From the IMG/VR virus record IMGVR_UViG_3300031951_000360, positions 1 to 43,561 of that record: 43,561 nt of DNA. One strand, 5' to 3'. This document shows positions 8,147 to 17,177 of the stretch, one piece after another. This DNA is from a virus. Within the stretch, counting starts at the first letter, position 1; each line of letters opens with the position of its first letter. The position numbers were made by a program, and so were the translations under genes. The notes under the pieces are model-generated. The model worked only from the letters and a program-made list of their open reading frames with translations, was not told the origin of the DNA and did not search any database.

Positions 8147-9560
8147 TTGTTTCTTCCTGTGGTTCAAGAATGTTTGCTGCTGCTGGTGTTCGACCTGTTA
8201 GTAGAATCTGACAGAGATCTGAGTATTCTATTTCTAACAGTTCTGCTTCACGTTGCAATTCTCGTCGAGGGTTACGTCCTCGTTCAGTATAGTATCTTAC
8301 GAGAGTCATTGCACCGGTCGAAAGATCAGTAGCTGTCGAATTACTGATTTTCTGGGGATCGGGATGGTTGAATACTTGAGAATAACTCAAGGAATACAAC
8401 AATCCTTCTTCATCGATAAATCGCCGAGTAACAGGAGTTAAGTAACCCTGTTGTTGTTTTGCTCCTTGTAACCACAACCGAATTAGTTGATGGATAGCTG
8501 GGGAAAAATCTTCTCGGTCGATCAATACCGTGTTCTTCCAAGGACCGAAGTCTACCTGGGAGGATGCCATGTTGTGCTTGCTACTGTTTCCAGTTGCAAG
8601 GTTTAGTGGCATGTTTACACATCGTGCGGCAGCACCTACCATAGCGTCAAGTGCTGATGTGTCATCGGTGGTCAATCCAGAATAGGATAGTGCTTCGAGC
8701 GTTGTTCCTGGAGGAAGGGTTGGTACCATCCCTGGTTCGTACTCAAAGTTTCCTTCTGGCATACCAACTGCTTCTGCTGCGTCTTTACCCCAGATGTTGG
8801 GATCAAGTCTAAGAGCCATTGGTATACTAGCTCTGAATTCAGCAGAACGGATGATTGCGTCTAGGTATCTCTTTACACTAGGAAAGATACACATTGCCGG
8901 AGAACATTCTGGTATACCGCAGATCTGATCTTCGTACTTGTTCTTCCACCAAAGGATGATGTCTTTGACTTTGTACTGTTCTTCAGTATCAAAGCAAATC
9001 TCCTCGGGTTCCCAGTTCTTGTTGTAGTAGATACCATCAACCCAATATGGGTCCCCCGCCGCATTCCTGGGGGATTGGAGTTTGATGGAAGATACTACTC
9101 TCAGTCCGAGTTTTACTTCATGACTGGTTGTCGACTTGTACGGGATTCCAATTCCAATCCCTGTTCGTGCGGCCGCTCTTCGTAACAAGCGGATACTTGA
9201 ACCAATACTATTTTCTTGGCAGAACTTAACCCATTTGTCCTCGATGTCGGTATTGACATTAGGATTAGAGGCTCCACCAATGAGCACAGGGCTGGGGCCA
9301 ACACAATCGTTAGCAAGAGTATTGAGAATTCCATGATAGTGACTTCCTTCTGTGTCTTGTTCAACCGAAACTGTGACTAGTTTTCGACGAACCCAAGGAT
9401 GTCGAATAGCTATATTGAATTTGTCCCTAGGAATCTCGTTGAATTGTCGTCTATTGCTAGGAAGTGCATTACCAAAGAATCTGTTCCAGAGTTTTTGCAG
9501 TCTATTCACAGCAGCCTTCTTCCGGAAAGATAGGACAATTGCAGTTATGCTTTGGAACAA
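8091..9560 (-). CDS. Portal protein, lambda gpB-like
   Basis: 489 residues from a TTG start with only AAGAG nearby; the in-frame TGA 24 bases upstream leaves no better start. The lambda-type portal family (Phage_portal_2) is recognised from PWVRRKLVTVSVEQD, NTDIEDKWVKFCQ, RTGIGIGIPYK, the GIPECSPAMCIFPSVKRYLDAIIRSAEFRASIPMAL helix block, and LNLATGNSSKHNMASSQVDFGPW. Twelve copies form the ring at the capsid vertex through which the terminase pumps DNA. The acidic Ser-rich tail (EPQEETNGQDPSSSEDETSDVEEQ) overlaps the start of the capsid gene. Several polar-motif copies lie inside. Confidence 0.9.
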   Translation of the reverse strand: MFQSITAIVLSFRKKAAVNRLQKLWNRFFGNALPSNRRQFNEIPRDKFNIAIRHPWVRRKLVTVSVEQDTEGSHYHGILNTLANDCVGPSPVLIGGASNPNVNTDIEDKWVKFCQENSIGSSIRLLRRAAARTGIGIGIPYKSTTSHEVKLGLRVVSSIKLQSPRNAAGDPYWVDGIYYNKNWEPEEICFDTEEQYKVKDIILWWKNKYEDQICGIPECSPAMCIFPSVKRYLDAIIRSAEFRASIPMALRLDPNIWGKDAAEAVGMPEGNFEYEPGMVPTLPPGTTLEALSYSGLTTDDTSALDAMVGAAARCVNMPLNLATGNSSKHNMASSQVDFGPWKNTVLIDREDFSPAIHQLIRLWLQGAKQQQGYLTPVTRRFIDEEGLLYSLSYSQVFNHPDPQKISNSTATDLSTGAMTLVRYYTERGRNPRRELQREAELLEIEYSDLCQILLTGRTPAAANILEPQEETNGQDPSSSEDETSDVEEQ

Positions 9561-9729
9561 CTCTTGTCCAACCGAAGTTGCTCAAAGATGGTTTCTTTGT
9601 GGACTGTTGGTTAGATGCAGCCAACAGATCACGGAGTTCAAATTGTTCGACTTCGGTCTGTGGAGTTTTAACTCTCTTAGGACCAAGAGCTTCTTGGATT
9701 TCTTGGAGCTTGGTGATATCGATTGTCAT
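9502..9729 (-). CDS. Small protein upstream of portal, gpW-position
   Basis: 75 residues, ATG start, overlapping the portal start by 59 bases. MTIDITKLQEIQEALGPKRVKTPQTEVEQFELRDLLAA forms a helix, a basic-turn-strand and a second helix, an arrangement like the short gpW-type head completion proteins that precede lambda-family portals. The tail is Cys-rich (CNCPIF-x4-CC). Function is inferred from position only. Confidence 0.5.
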   Translation of the reverse strand: MTIDITKLQEIQEALGPKRVKTPQTEVEQFELRDLLAASNQQSTKKPSLSNFGWTRVVPKHNCNCPIFPEEGCCE

Positions 9730-9731
9730 GA

Positions 9732-10376
9732 TTATGGACCAGGAAATGTAAGGGTTGCTGCGTGTCGTTGGACTGCTGGACCCGATATCCAGACATAACC
9801 ATCACTAGTACGTCTTAGTGACCATGTACCGCACCTTCTTCCCGTCTGGGAGGGGACTGGAGTAAGGATGACAGTTGCGGTGTTGGTAGTGGATGTGATT
9901 CCGGTGATTTCTTTGAGTGTAATTCCATCTTCGTCGTTTAAGATGAAAGTCATCGGATTGCCGTCGAATACACCCGTAGTCATAGTCAGGGTGTATGTTC
10001 TGGTTTCTTCATTGAAGTAAACAAATGTGTTCTGAGTAACAATCGATGGATCGAGATTCAGGAACGCTTCTGGTGTTAGTAGAATGTTTGCTGCGTTAGT
10101 TAAATATCTACGATGTTCAACAGCAATTACTTGTGCACCAGAAGTAGTTGACTCAGGGAAGAAATCAGCGGTGTCTCCGTTGTTCTCAGAAGCCAATACA
10201 TTAAACAGATAGTACCCATCTTCCATTTCAGTTGGATTCGTGTCTGCTAAAGCTGTACGTGCTCCTCCGTCCAATGACACCTTACAAGTGATGTTTGCAG
10301 CATCAGCTAGTACAGGTGCATTGGTAAATCTATTGAAAGCAAATACTTTTAATGTACCGGCTTGGTTCTTGTACAT
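9732..10376 (-). CDS. Virion structural protein, BppU-like N-terminal region
   Basis: 214 residues. The first 110 residues (TLKVFAFNRFTNAPVLADAANITCKVSLDGGARTALADTNPTEMEDGYYLFNVLASENNGDTADFFPESTTSGAQV) match a beta-sandwich seen in phage baseplate and tail proteins with the DGYY-F-L-x-x-E-x-NGD core. The second half is strand-rich with repeated Thr/Val. It lies in the block of receptor-binding or tail-tip candidates just before the portal module. No enzymatic motif is visible. Confidence 0.55.
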   Translation of the reverse strand: MYKNQAGTLKVFAFNRFTNAPVLADAANITCKVSLDGGARTALADTNPTEMEDGYYLFNVLASENNGDTADFFPESTTSGAQVIAVEHRRYLTNAANILLTPEAFLNLDPSIVTQNTFVYFNEETRTYTLTMTTGVFDGNPMTFILNDEDGITLKEITGITSTTNTATVILTPVPSQTGRRCGTWSLRRTSDGYVWISGPAVQRHAATLTFPGP

Positions 10377-10394
10377 CGGCTCTACCCACCGTTC

Positions 10395-10808
10395 TTACGT
10401 GATTGTCAAGACACCGTTAGCACCGTCGAAGTCGATGGTGAATGTTTCACTGCTTGCCAGTGAGATACTGGAACCGTAATCATACCAACCGATCAATGGA
10501 TCTGCTGGGGAGGTTGGCGTGTCATTATAGAGGACCACGTAACGGAACGGACCAACAGCACCAGTGGCTGTGAGTACCAAGTCATTACAGGTAAGTTTGT
10601 ACACACCTGCCGTGTGAGCCGAACTTGCCGTTGTGACGTTTCGAGACGAAAGGTTCGTGTACGAAATTTGGGAGATGTCGGTGAGAATGGTATTTGTATT
10701 CACTGGAACCGTGTTTGTCAAAGCAACGACCAATTGGCCCGTTTGGAGGTTGTGAACCCCTTCTGCAATGTGCTCGACGAATACTTGGAATTTGTTGAAC
10801 GCTGCCAT
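10395..10808 (-). CDS. Small virion protein of a common phage family
   Basis: 137 residues. MAAFNKFQVFVEHIAEGVHNLQTGQLVVALTNTVPVNTNTILTDISQISYTNLSSRNV, then YKLTCNDLVLTATGAVGPFRYVVLYNDT, is the layout of a frequent small phage structural protein that starts with a K/F-x-x-F-VEDLA-x-GVHNL segment. It is beta-rich and ends FTIDFDGANGVLTIT. The precise location in the particle is unknown; neighbours suggest tail tip or fibre. Confidence 0.55.
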   Translation of the reverse strand: MAAFNKFQVFVEHIAEGVHNLQTGQLVVALTNTVPVNTNTILTDISQISYTNLSSRNVTTASSAHTAGVYKLTCNDLVLTATGAVGPFRYVVLYNDTPTSPADPLIGWYDYGSSISLASSETFTIDFDGANGVLTIT

Positions 10809-10811
10809 GAA

Positions 10812-12680
10812 TTATGATCCTATGAGAAACAGATAATAGTAGGGACTTGGAAAGACTGTTGTTGAAGTGTACAGATACGTTTCTGTACCGTTCAAATTGT
10901 AAGTTCGTCGATCACAAACAAGTATCGACGTTTTTCGTAACCCAGTTGGTATTCCCGAAACAATGTAACTTACTGTATCGGCAGGAATCAATCGACCACG
11001 TAGTAGATTGTTGTTTACTCCATTGACAGAGTATGTTCCTGTGTCCGCATTCATCCTGGTGGGAGGAATGAAGTCGATTGCTATACCAACTAAACTGTAT
11101 GTACCTAACTCAGCGGATAACGCACGGGTTCTATTGAGATTAGCAGCAATACCTGTTAGGGTATATGTTGCTAGATCAGCAATCACAGCTTTATTATCAT
11201 ACAGGTTTGATGCAATACCTGTTAGAACAAAGCTACCTACACTTATTGGTAAAGTATAAGCATGAACAAACTGTGTGTCTATTCCAGTTAAGGAATATGT
11301 TCCACTATCTGCATCAAGTACACGGTTATCAAGTAAGTTAGCTGCAATACCTGTGGAAACAAATGTCCCAAGGTCGGCTGCAATTACTTTGTTGTCAAGT
11401 AGATTAGCGGGAATTCCTGATAATGAGTACGTGACGGGGTCCGCTGTCATCCTGGAGGGAGCAACTAGGTTGGTGGTGATTCCTGATACAGTGTATGTAC
11501 CAAGTTCAGCTACCAGTCTGTTGATCTTATTCAGTCCAGCAGCATTTCCTGTGAAGGTGTATGCTACTGGATCTCCAGGGATTCCCTTTAGGTACTGGAA
11601 GTTTGCTGCTATACCAGTTGTAACAAAAGTTGCTACTGATATTGGCAGTGGGTGGTCCCAAACAAAGTTAGTAGGAATTCCTGTGAGGGAATAACTACCA
11701 ACATCAATCGGAATCAATTTGTTATCTAGTAGATTAGCAGCAACAGTTGTTGTTGTGTAACTGGTTTGGTTTGCTACAAGTAATCTATTAGAACCGACGG
11801 TGGTGGCTGGTCCAGTTAGGACATAGACACCTGTTTCTGCTGCTAGACGATTCGGGAATACAAGATTAGTATTTGTTCCTACTAAACTGTACGTCGCTGT
11901 GTCTGCTGCTATCTTTGGGATCTTAGTCAGGTTGGCTGCAATGCCAGTTAAACTAAAGGTTCCCAGATCAGCGGTGATGGCTTTGTTGTCAAGCAGATTT
12001 GCAGCAATGCCCGCAAGAGCATATGTTGTGAAATCAGCAGCAACAAACTTATTGTTTAGTAGGTTTGCATCAACTCCAGTCAATGCAAATGTTACTAGAT
12101 CAGCAGTGAGTTTAGCTGGTTTGACTAGGTTAGCTGCAATACCAGTTAACGAGAACGATGCTGTGTCAGCGGTTAATTTACCGGACCCAATTAGGGTAGC
12201 ATCAATTCCAGTTAAGGAGTATGTTCCTAGATCAGCCGTAACTACTTTGTTGTCAAGTAGGTTAGCGGCTATTCCAGATAATGCAAATGTTCCTAAGTCA
12301 GCAGCTACTCGTCTACCGAACAGGGTGTTGACGTTTATGCCAGCTAGGACATACGTGGCCGTATCTGCTGTTAATTTACCAGATCCAATTAAGGTAGTGT
12401 CGATACCTGTTAAGGAATAGGTAACTAAATCAGCGGTTATCTTTCTACCCAATAAAGTGTTAGCATTTATGCCAGCAAGGGCATATGTTGCTAAATCCGC
12501 AGGGATTACTTTATTATCAAGTAGATTAGCATTTTGACCTGTTAATACATAGGTCGCTGTGTCAGCAGTTAATGTATTCCCAGCAGCAGCAAGTCCACCT
12601 ACTGGGTAGAATCGACCAGGAGTGTAGTAACTTGCTCCCGCCGAAGCGGTTGTTGATCCGCTTAACAGCGTAAGTAACAT
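10812..12680 (-). CDS. Repeat-built tail fibre-like protein (about 26 repeats)
   Basis: 622 residues, ATG preceded by GAGG. After a 36-residue head (MLLTLLSGSTTASAG...), the whole protein is about 26 degenerate units of 20-22 residues with core TADLGTYSLTGIAANLLDNK. Similar units occur in phage tail proteins that build extended beta structures. The units differ at the DNA level, so the array is old and under protein-level selection. A short hydrophobic tail (YYYLFLIGS) ends the protein. I infer an elongated fibre or spike shaft. Reverse-strand open frames over this gene are shadows of the repeat. Confidence 0.72.
   Translation of the reverse strand: MLLTLLSGSTTASAGASYYTPGRFYPVGGLAAAGNTLTADTATYVLTGQNANLLDNKVIPADLATYALAGINANTLLGRKITADLVTYSLTGIDTTLIGSGKLTADTATYVLAGINVNTLFGRRVAADLGTFALSGIAANLLDNKVVTADLGTYSLTGIDATLIGSGKLTADTASFSLTGIAANLVKPAKLTADLVTFALTGVDANLLNNKFVAADFTTYALAGIAANLLDNKAITADLGTFSLTGIAANLTKIPKIAADTATYSLVGTNTNLVFPNRLAAETGVYVLTGPATTVGSNRLLVANQTSYTTTTVAANLLDNKLIPIDVGSYSLTGIPTNFVWDHPLPISVATFVTTGIAANFQYLKGIPGDPVAYTFTGNAAGLNKINRLVAELGTYTVSGITTNLVAPSRMTADPVTYSLSGIPANLLDNKVIAADLGTFVSTGIAANLLDNRVLDADSGTYSLTGIDTQFVHAYTLPISVGSFVLTGIASNLYDNKAVIADLATYTLTGIAANLNRTRALSAELGTYSLVGIAIDFIPPTRMNADTGTYSVNGVNNNLLRGRLIPADTVSYIVSGIPTGLRKTSILVCDRRTYNLNGTETYLYTSTTVFPSPYYYLFLIGS
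10860..12580 (-). repeat. Coding repeat array, about 26 units of 60-66 bp
   Basis: Codon-phased degenerate repeats inside the fibre-like gene. Unit consensus in protein is x-A-D-x-x-T-Y-x-L-T-G-I-x-A-N-L-L-x-x-x. Some units are near-identical over short runs (ANLLDNK occurs repeatedly), which could permit recombination that changes fibre length. Confidence 0.8.
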
Positions 12681-12701
12681 AGCTACCTCGATCCGTGGTT
12701 A

Positions 12702-13343
12702 TTAGACTGGTACTTCTTCCCACATGAGGGAGCCAATCCAAGTTGCTGACGTTAGAGCAGCAGAACCGCCCAATGCAGCGTAACTTCCTGGGGGGATGAT
12801 GACTGCTCCGTCGAGATCAACCACACCGTTAGATACAAGTGCTACACCTGCTGCTGTTGCCCAGTAGTATGCTGCAAGAGGAATGACGTTGTTTGCTGCT
12901 GATCCTGAAGTCAAAGCGACGTTTCGGAAGCCGGTCATTACTGAACCGGATTGCAGTTGTGTACCCATGTTCCAAGGTGCAGTTGTGGTTGCTTGGGTAA
13001 TTGCAGCGGTAGTTCCAAAGTACAACCCAAAGGTGGCTGTACCAGCAGCAGAAGCTGCAACTACGTTAGCAACCGATACTTTGTTAATGACTGCGTTCTT
13101 GCCACTTCCTGAGGGATTGAACAGGCAGAGCATTGGTGTACCGGCAGCAGCACCAACGTAAGCTGTGACCGCTGCTGCGGTTGAAACGGACAATAAGAAA
13201 GCGTTACTACGATACGTGGTTTCGTAGTAAGTTCCGTGAAGTTGACTGGTGATTGCATCACCGAGTTGTCCGGCACGAGCAGTTACAGGAGCACCAACAC
13301 CAAGTGAAGGTGTCGGTCCAACAAGGTTCTGTAGAAAAGCCAT
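12702..13343 (-). CDS. Virion structural protein, Ala/Gly/Thr-rich
   Basis: 213 residues. GDAITSQLHGTYYETTYRSNAFLLSVSTAAAVTAYVG and LFNPSGSGKNAVINKVSVANVV are typical of a widespread uncharacterised phage structural family (HGRYYE / CLxNPxGSGKNxVLxK core). It is strand-rich with a DLDGAVIIPPGSYAALGGSAALTSATWIGSLMWEEVPV C-terminus resembling a fibre head or decoration domain. No catalytic residues stand out. It lies between two other structural genes with short spacers. Confidence 0.55.
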   Translation of the reverse strand: MAFLQNLVGPTPSLGVGAPVTARAGQLGDAITSQLHGTYYETTYRSNAFLLSVSTAAAVTAYVGAAAGTPMLCLFNPSGSGKNAVINKVSVANVVAASAAGTATFGLYFGTTAAITQATTTAPWNMGTQLQSGSVMTGFRNVALTSGSAANNVIPLAAYYWATAAGVALVSNGVVDLDGAVIIPPGSYAALGGSAALTSATWIGSLMWEEVPV

Positions 13344-13352
13344 GATAGTTCC

Positions 13353-14900
13353 TTAGATGAAAGCGAAGTTCAAAATGAGTGTTGGGGCAGAACCAAAAGT
13401 GGTGTTGTCGTTATTAGCAGAACCAGCGGTGAATGCTGCAGCAATACCGGTACTAAAGTACATACCACCATCCGGTAATGGAATCATAAAGTTACCTACC
13501 GCCCCAGGAATGGCATAACATTGAACGTCAGTAGTACCACCTAGTGTGACAGCGGTTGCATTAAAGATGTGGAGAAATGCAGCAACTGTTCCAGCATTGC
13601 TAACATTTAGCATTGTCAATCGTCCAGCTCCAGCTTTGATTGATATAGAAGCTGGTGTTGTTACGTTCTGGTTTCCTCTTCCAAGAGTTTGACCGTTAGT
13701 AACAGTGGATGATCCAAGGACTACACCGCCACTGCTAGCATCGGTTAGGATTCTTCGTGTGTTCGTTCCGTCCCATCCACCTACTGGTACAGGGTGGGCT
13801 GTTGGAGCAGCACCGACTGCGATGTTACCACCTACAGACTGAACACCGTTGACACCTCCGTTAACCACAGCTTGGCCACCGAACTGTGCCATGTTGATCG
13901 CAGCGTTAGTTTGTATAGTCACAACTGGATTGCTTGCTGGGAAAAATGCCGAAAAGTTCTTCAGCACTGCAATTGCAATTGGGATGCCTGTTCCAGCAGT
14001 AGTAACCTGTGCCCGAAAGTATCTTCCAGCAGCGGGAATGACCCACTGGCCTACTGCTGTTGCTGTACTAGTTGGACTAGCACCACCCGCAGTAGGCCAA
14101 GCGTATGCATTAGTCCAGGATGTCAGGTCATTGGATACTTGGAACGTGATCGTGCCGGTGAACGTACCTTGAAGTTGGAGCAGGACAGTTCCGTATCCAG
14201 TCGTGTCTACAATTAGGATTGGTCCAACCGTAGCAGGGTTACGAGATCCTTGGAATACTGTACCATCTGCGGGGACCACCCCTCCTCCTGGGGAGACTGC
14301 TATAGGTGTGATATATCCTGCTGGAGAGGTTCCAGATACAGGCATCTTGAGTCCTGGGTCAGCATCGATCAAGTATGAATCTGTACGGTTGATCGGTGAC
14401 TTGGAGGACCGTAGTGCGTAGGTTCCACTTACTGTTCCTTTGAATGTTGGAGCAGTAACAGCACGAAAGTATCTTGCAACAACTTGAACCACGAATCTAT
14501 CTGGGGAGAAGATTGTATCGACTAGGGTGTTGTCAGCATTGGTTGATTGTGCTGCACAAGCAAACCAAGTAGTACCATCCATACTAGCTTCAAGTCCGAT
14601 ACCTCCAGACCATAAGCCAGTCAACTGTAGTTGTATGGTTTCTTCGTTTGCTGTATCGATTGCTGTGAACAGAACAGTAGATGGAGCAGTGATTGGACCG
14701 AATGCGGTTCCTACAGATGGATCGGCATGATATGTCGGCAATGGATTGGTAGAAAGTTCACTGAGTGTCTTGCTACCTTCTGCACCGGAGACATGGACCA
14801 GTCGAACTAGTTGTACCTTGGTTACGTCACCGGAGTATGTTACTTCATCACAAGCAACCGCCGCCCCACTTCCTGGGGTATACCCTACGTTGTCTGGCAT
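13353..14900 (-). CDS. Multi-domain virion protein with carbohydrate-binding-like repeats
   Basis: 515 residues. Two similar beta-domains are visible: about residues 65-170 (LQLTGLWSGGIGLEASMDGTTWFAC ... YFRAVTAP) and about 205-325 (VLLQLQGTFTGTITFQVSNDLTSWTN ... YFRAQVTT). The last 95 residues (KAGAGRLTMLNVSNAGTVAAFLHIFNATAV ... AIPG ... STGIAAAFTAGSANND) are homologous to nearly the whole 110-residue protein at 20228-20560. This looks like an adhesin or tail-tip protein built from reusable modules. Polar motifs at 14288, 14501 and 14873. Confidence 0.6.
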   Translation of the reverse strand: MPDNVGYTPGSGAAVACDEVTYSGDVTKVQLVRLVHVSGAEGSKTLSELSTNPLPTYHADPSVGTAFGPITAPSTVLFTAIDTANEETIQLQLTGLWSGGIGLEASMDGTTWFACAAQSTNADNTLVDTIFSPDRFVVQVVARYFRAVTAPTFKGTVSGTYALRSSKSPINRTDSYLIDADPGLKMPVSGTSPAGYITPIAVSPGGGVVPADGTVFQGSRNPATVGPILIVDTTGYGTVLLQLQGTFTGTITFQVSNDLTSWTNAYAWPTAGGASPTSTATAVGQWVIPAAGRYFRAQVTTAGTGIPIAIAVLKNFSAFFPASNPVVTIQTNAAINMAQFGGQAVVNGGVNGVQSVGGNIAVGAAPTAHPVPVGGWDGTNTRRILTDASSGGVVLGSSTVTNGQTLGRGNQNVTTPASISIKAGAGRLTMLNVSNAGTVAAFLHIFNATAVTLGGTTDVQCYAIPGAVGNFMIPLPDGGMYFSTGIAAAFTAGSANNDNTTFGSAPTLILNFAFI

Positions 14901-15355
14901 TATTGCATTCCTAATCTGGAATCGTACATTGCTTGTGTTACGTCGTCAGCATTGATTATAGGCCGACGAAGTGACAGTGATTTGAGTGCAGTGTTTTCTT
15001 CTGTGGTGAATAGACCACCAACCGTAAGTCCATCAATGAGAGTCAACACGCCAGGATCACCAAAGTCAACACCACCATTGTTTGGTTCAAGCCATTTCAA
15101 GAATCGTTTGATGATTGTTGAATGTGTTTGTCCTGCAACAGCATATCCTTCTAGTTTTTGCAAGATTGTTTCGGCAACTAAAGGACCAAGAGATTTGTAC
15201 AATCCTCGGTCAGTGAGTTGTTCAATGTTCATGTTGACTAGATCAGCGATCTCCATGCATCTAACTGCACAGTTTGCATCGTCTCCTACGCTTGCTAACT
15301 GTGTTGCATGCTCGTCAGAATCAATCAGTGCTTTTAGTGCTTCTGGTGTCATCAT
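14900..15355 (-). CDS. Conserved phage tail-region protein, unknown function
   Basis: 151 residues, mostly helical. MMTPEALKALIDSDEHATQLASVGDDANCAVRCMEIADLVN followed by LKWLEPNNGGVDFGDPGVLTLIDGLTVGGLFTTEENTALKSLSLRRP is a recurrent small family in phage tail regions. The spacing of a 'VLTxIDGLxxGGLxTxEE' helix pair is characteristic, but no function is assigned. It contains no recognisable copy of the polar motif. It overlaps the genes on both sides by a few bases. Confidence 0.5.
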   Translation of the reverse strand: MMTPEALKALIDSDEHATQLASVGDDANCAVRCMEIADLVNMNIEQLTDRGLYKSLGPLVAETILQKLEGYAVAGQTHSTIIKRFLKWLEPNNGGVDFGDPGVLTLIDGLTVGGLFTTEENTALKSLSLRRPIINADDVTQAMYDSRLGMQ

Positions 15356-16083
15356 TGAACTCCAATAATTGGTATTGCTGCTGCGTCAGTTGTTAGCGTC
15401 TTGGTAAAGTGAGTTGTTGATCCGTTGGTTCGTTTGATGGTTAGTGTTCCACCAGAGATTGACCATTCTAACAGAGCTAGGATAGCTGTCGCTAACGTGT
15501 GTTCTCCTGTTGTCGCTTCTACGTTAGATACGTTGCGGGTAAGGATTCCGTCAGCAATTTCATTGATAGCGGTTAATGCTAAAGCTGTACTATCAATAGC
15601 ATTAGGGGCAAATTTAGATGAAGTAAAACTACCGTCAGCAATAGTAGTCAACGGATAATCAGAAGGATCTGCTTGTACGGCTTTATCGAGCCATCTTTGA
15701 ACATCAACTGGCTGAGTTGCAGTTTGATAGTCAAATGCGTCTAGTTCGAATTCTAGTAGAACTGGAAGCATATTTGTAACACCTCGTAGTCGGACTTGTG
15801 CCCAGGTTTTGCCTACCGCAATTGCGGTGTTAGGAATACCGATCTCAATTGCCCCAGTTACAGAACCATCAGCCACAATGCCACCGGAAGTAAATGTTCC
15901 TAGAGTTCCGGCAACCGGTGTCACCGTGGTCCATGTCGATTGATTTTCACGCCGATACTCGAATACAAGACCAGACGATGCGTGAGTGATTGCAAGACCA
16001 CCACCAGTTGTGCTGGAAGTGTCCTGAACAAATACTGGGAGCGTCAAGGATGTTGTACCGGCTTTGATTTTTCTACGTGCCAT
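15352..16083 (-). CDS. Virion structural protein, fibre/baseplate type
   Basis: 243 residues. MARRKIKAGTTSLTLPVFVQDTSSTTGGGLAITHASSGLVFEYRRENQSTWTTVTPV is a beta-rich N-terminus found in phage tail-fibre or baseplate proteins. Residues about 110-150 (VLLEFELDAFDYQTATQPVDVQRWLD) form a linker, and a helical segment and C-terminal ISGGTLTIKRTNGSTTHFTKTLTTD strands follow. No catalytic motif. Only an imperfect copy of the polar motif (16034) lies in it. Confidence 0.5.
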   Translation of the reverse strand: MARRKIKAGTTSLTLPVFVQDTSSTTGGGLAITHASSGLVFEYRRENQSTWTTVTPVAGTLGTFTSGGIVADGSVTGAIEIGIPNTAIAVGKTWAQVRLRGVTNMLPVLLEFELDAFDYQTATQPVDVQRWLDKAVQADPSDYPLTTIADGSFTSSKFAPNAIDSTALALTAINEIADGILTRNVSNVEATTGEHTLATAILALLEWSISGGTLTIKRTNGSTTHFTKTLTTDAAAIPIIGVQ

Positions 16084-17177
16084 TATCCTAGACCTCCGTT
16101 AAAACCACGTGGGAAAAGCAAGCCGCCACCTGCGGGAGCGGTATAGTTTCCAGCAAATAGAAGAAGACCGTTAATGTAATTTTTGAAATAATTCCATCCA
16201 CCAGCACCATCATCTTGAACACCATGAACAAAGTTGATTCCATCAGCAAACTTGTCGAACATAGTCGAGTAACTTGAATAGTCATAAATGAAACCACCAG
16301 TTGGACCTTGGCTATTAACGGTTGTTGCAAATACAACCTTCCAAGGAGGTGTTCCGCCTAAAGAATTCAAGGTGAACGATGAATCAAACCAATGTCGAGT
16401 GTGCTGAGTACCAGTTCCAGTCAGAGACGGGAATGTGTAAAGAGCCGTGCCTCCTGGGGCAACACCATCTGAGTAGATTTTCCCAGGAAGCACATTACTA
16501 AGTATATTCCATCCCTCAAGCGGAATGTCACCTACTTCTGCTGGAAGTACAAAACCACGCTCAAGGGTGTTGTTCGTGTAGACGGTAGATACTCTACCTC
16601 CGATAGGCTGACCGTATGGCTCCGTACCCTGGACAACCACAAACGGCATTTCAGTAACACTCCCACCGGCAACAGAAAATCCAACCGTTGATGTAGCAGG
16701 AGCGGAATTACATCCATATCGAAACGACGTATCCGTACCGACTACAATCGCAGGATAGTCTACCGTTGGCGAAGCAGATGTGTTGTATATAACAAACCAA
16801 ACAAGATCGTTCAGTGCAGGAGTGTGTGGGGTAGCAAAATCAAACTTAATCCAACATATATCAGACGATGGGTAGGTCATTGATGTAGATGAATCGAGCA
16901 ATCCCGTTCCTGGTCGTGCGACCGCTGCACCAGTTGAATCATAAATGTCACATTGCAACGTAATACTTGCACGTGTTCCAGTGGTCACATCGACCATACA
17001 ATAAAATTCATTTATCGGATCTGTGTTACGAGCACGATAACCAACAGTTATAGCTTGACCGGATGTTCGGTGAACGTATGCACTATTCAACGTGAAGCCG
17101 ACTTTCGATCCAGAAGAAGCGTGTCCGCTTGCATTGATAGCCTGAAGATTTGCTGTTATGTATCCGGTAGATGCCAT
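16083..17177 (-). CDS. Virion protein, tandem paralogue A
   Basis: 364 residues, clearly homologous to the next gene upstream (17177-18259). Shared blocks are SAYVHRTSGQA / SAYVHKTSGQG, TGTRASITLQCDIYDSTG / YGTRGNITLQCDIYDDTS, LLDSSTSMTYPSSDICWIKFDFATP / LLDSSTTTTYPAADTQWIRFQFATP, NTSASPTVDYP / NTSSSPTVDYP, and SFTLNSLGGTPPWKVVFA / PFTLNSLGGTPPWRLVYN. This is a jelly-roll-like, carbohydrate-binding style composition. I infer receptor-binding or tail-tip adhesins produced by tandem duplication. The start overlaps the upstream stop. Confidence 0.6.
   Translation of the reverse strand: MASTGYITANLQAINASGHASSGSKVGFTLNSAYVHRTSGQAITVGYRARNTDPINEFYCMVDVTTGTRASITLQCDIYDSTGAAVARPGTGLLDSSTSMTYPSSDICWIKFDFATPHTPALNDLVWFVIYNTSASPTVDYPAIVVGTDTSFRYGCNSAPATSTVGFSVAGGSVTEMPFVVVQGTEPYGQPIGGRVSTVYTNNTLERGFVLPAEVGDIPLEGWNILSNVLPGKIYSDGVAPGGTALYTFPSLTGTGTQHTRHWFDSSFTLNSLGGTPPWKVVFATTVNSQGPTGGFIYDYSSYSTMFDKFADGINFVHGVQDDGAGGWNYFKNYINGLLLFAGNYTAPAGGGLLFPRGFNGGLG

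Noticed and set aside
11899-12420. Plus-strand open frame of 173 codons with internal repeats
   Set aside because: Its repeats are the mirror of the coding repeats on the minus strand; composition is that of a shadow frame.
10860-12580. Repeat array considered as CRISPR
   Set aside because: Units are contiguous, codon-phased and degenerate, without unique spacers; they encode a repetitive protein.
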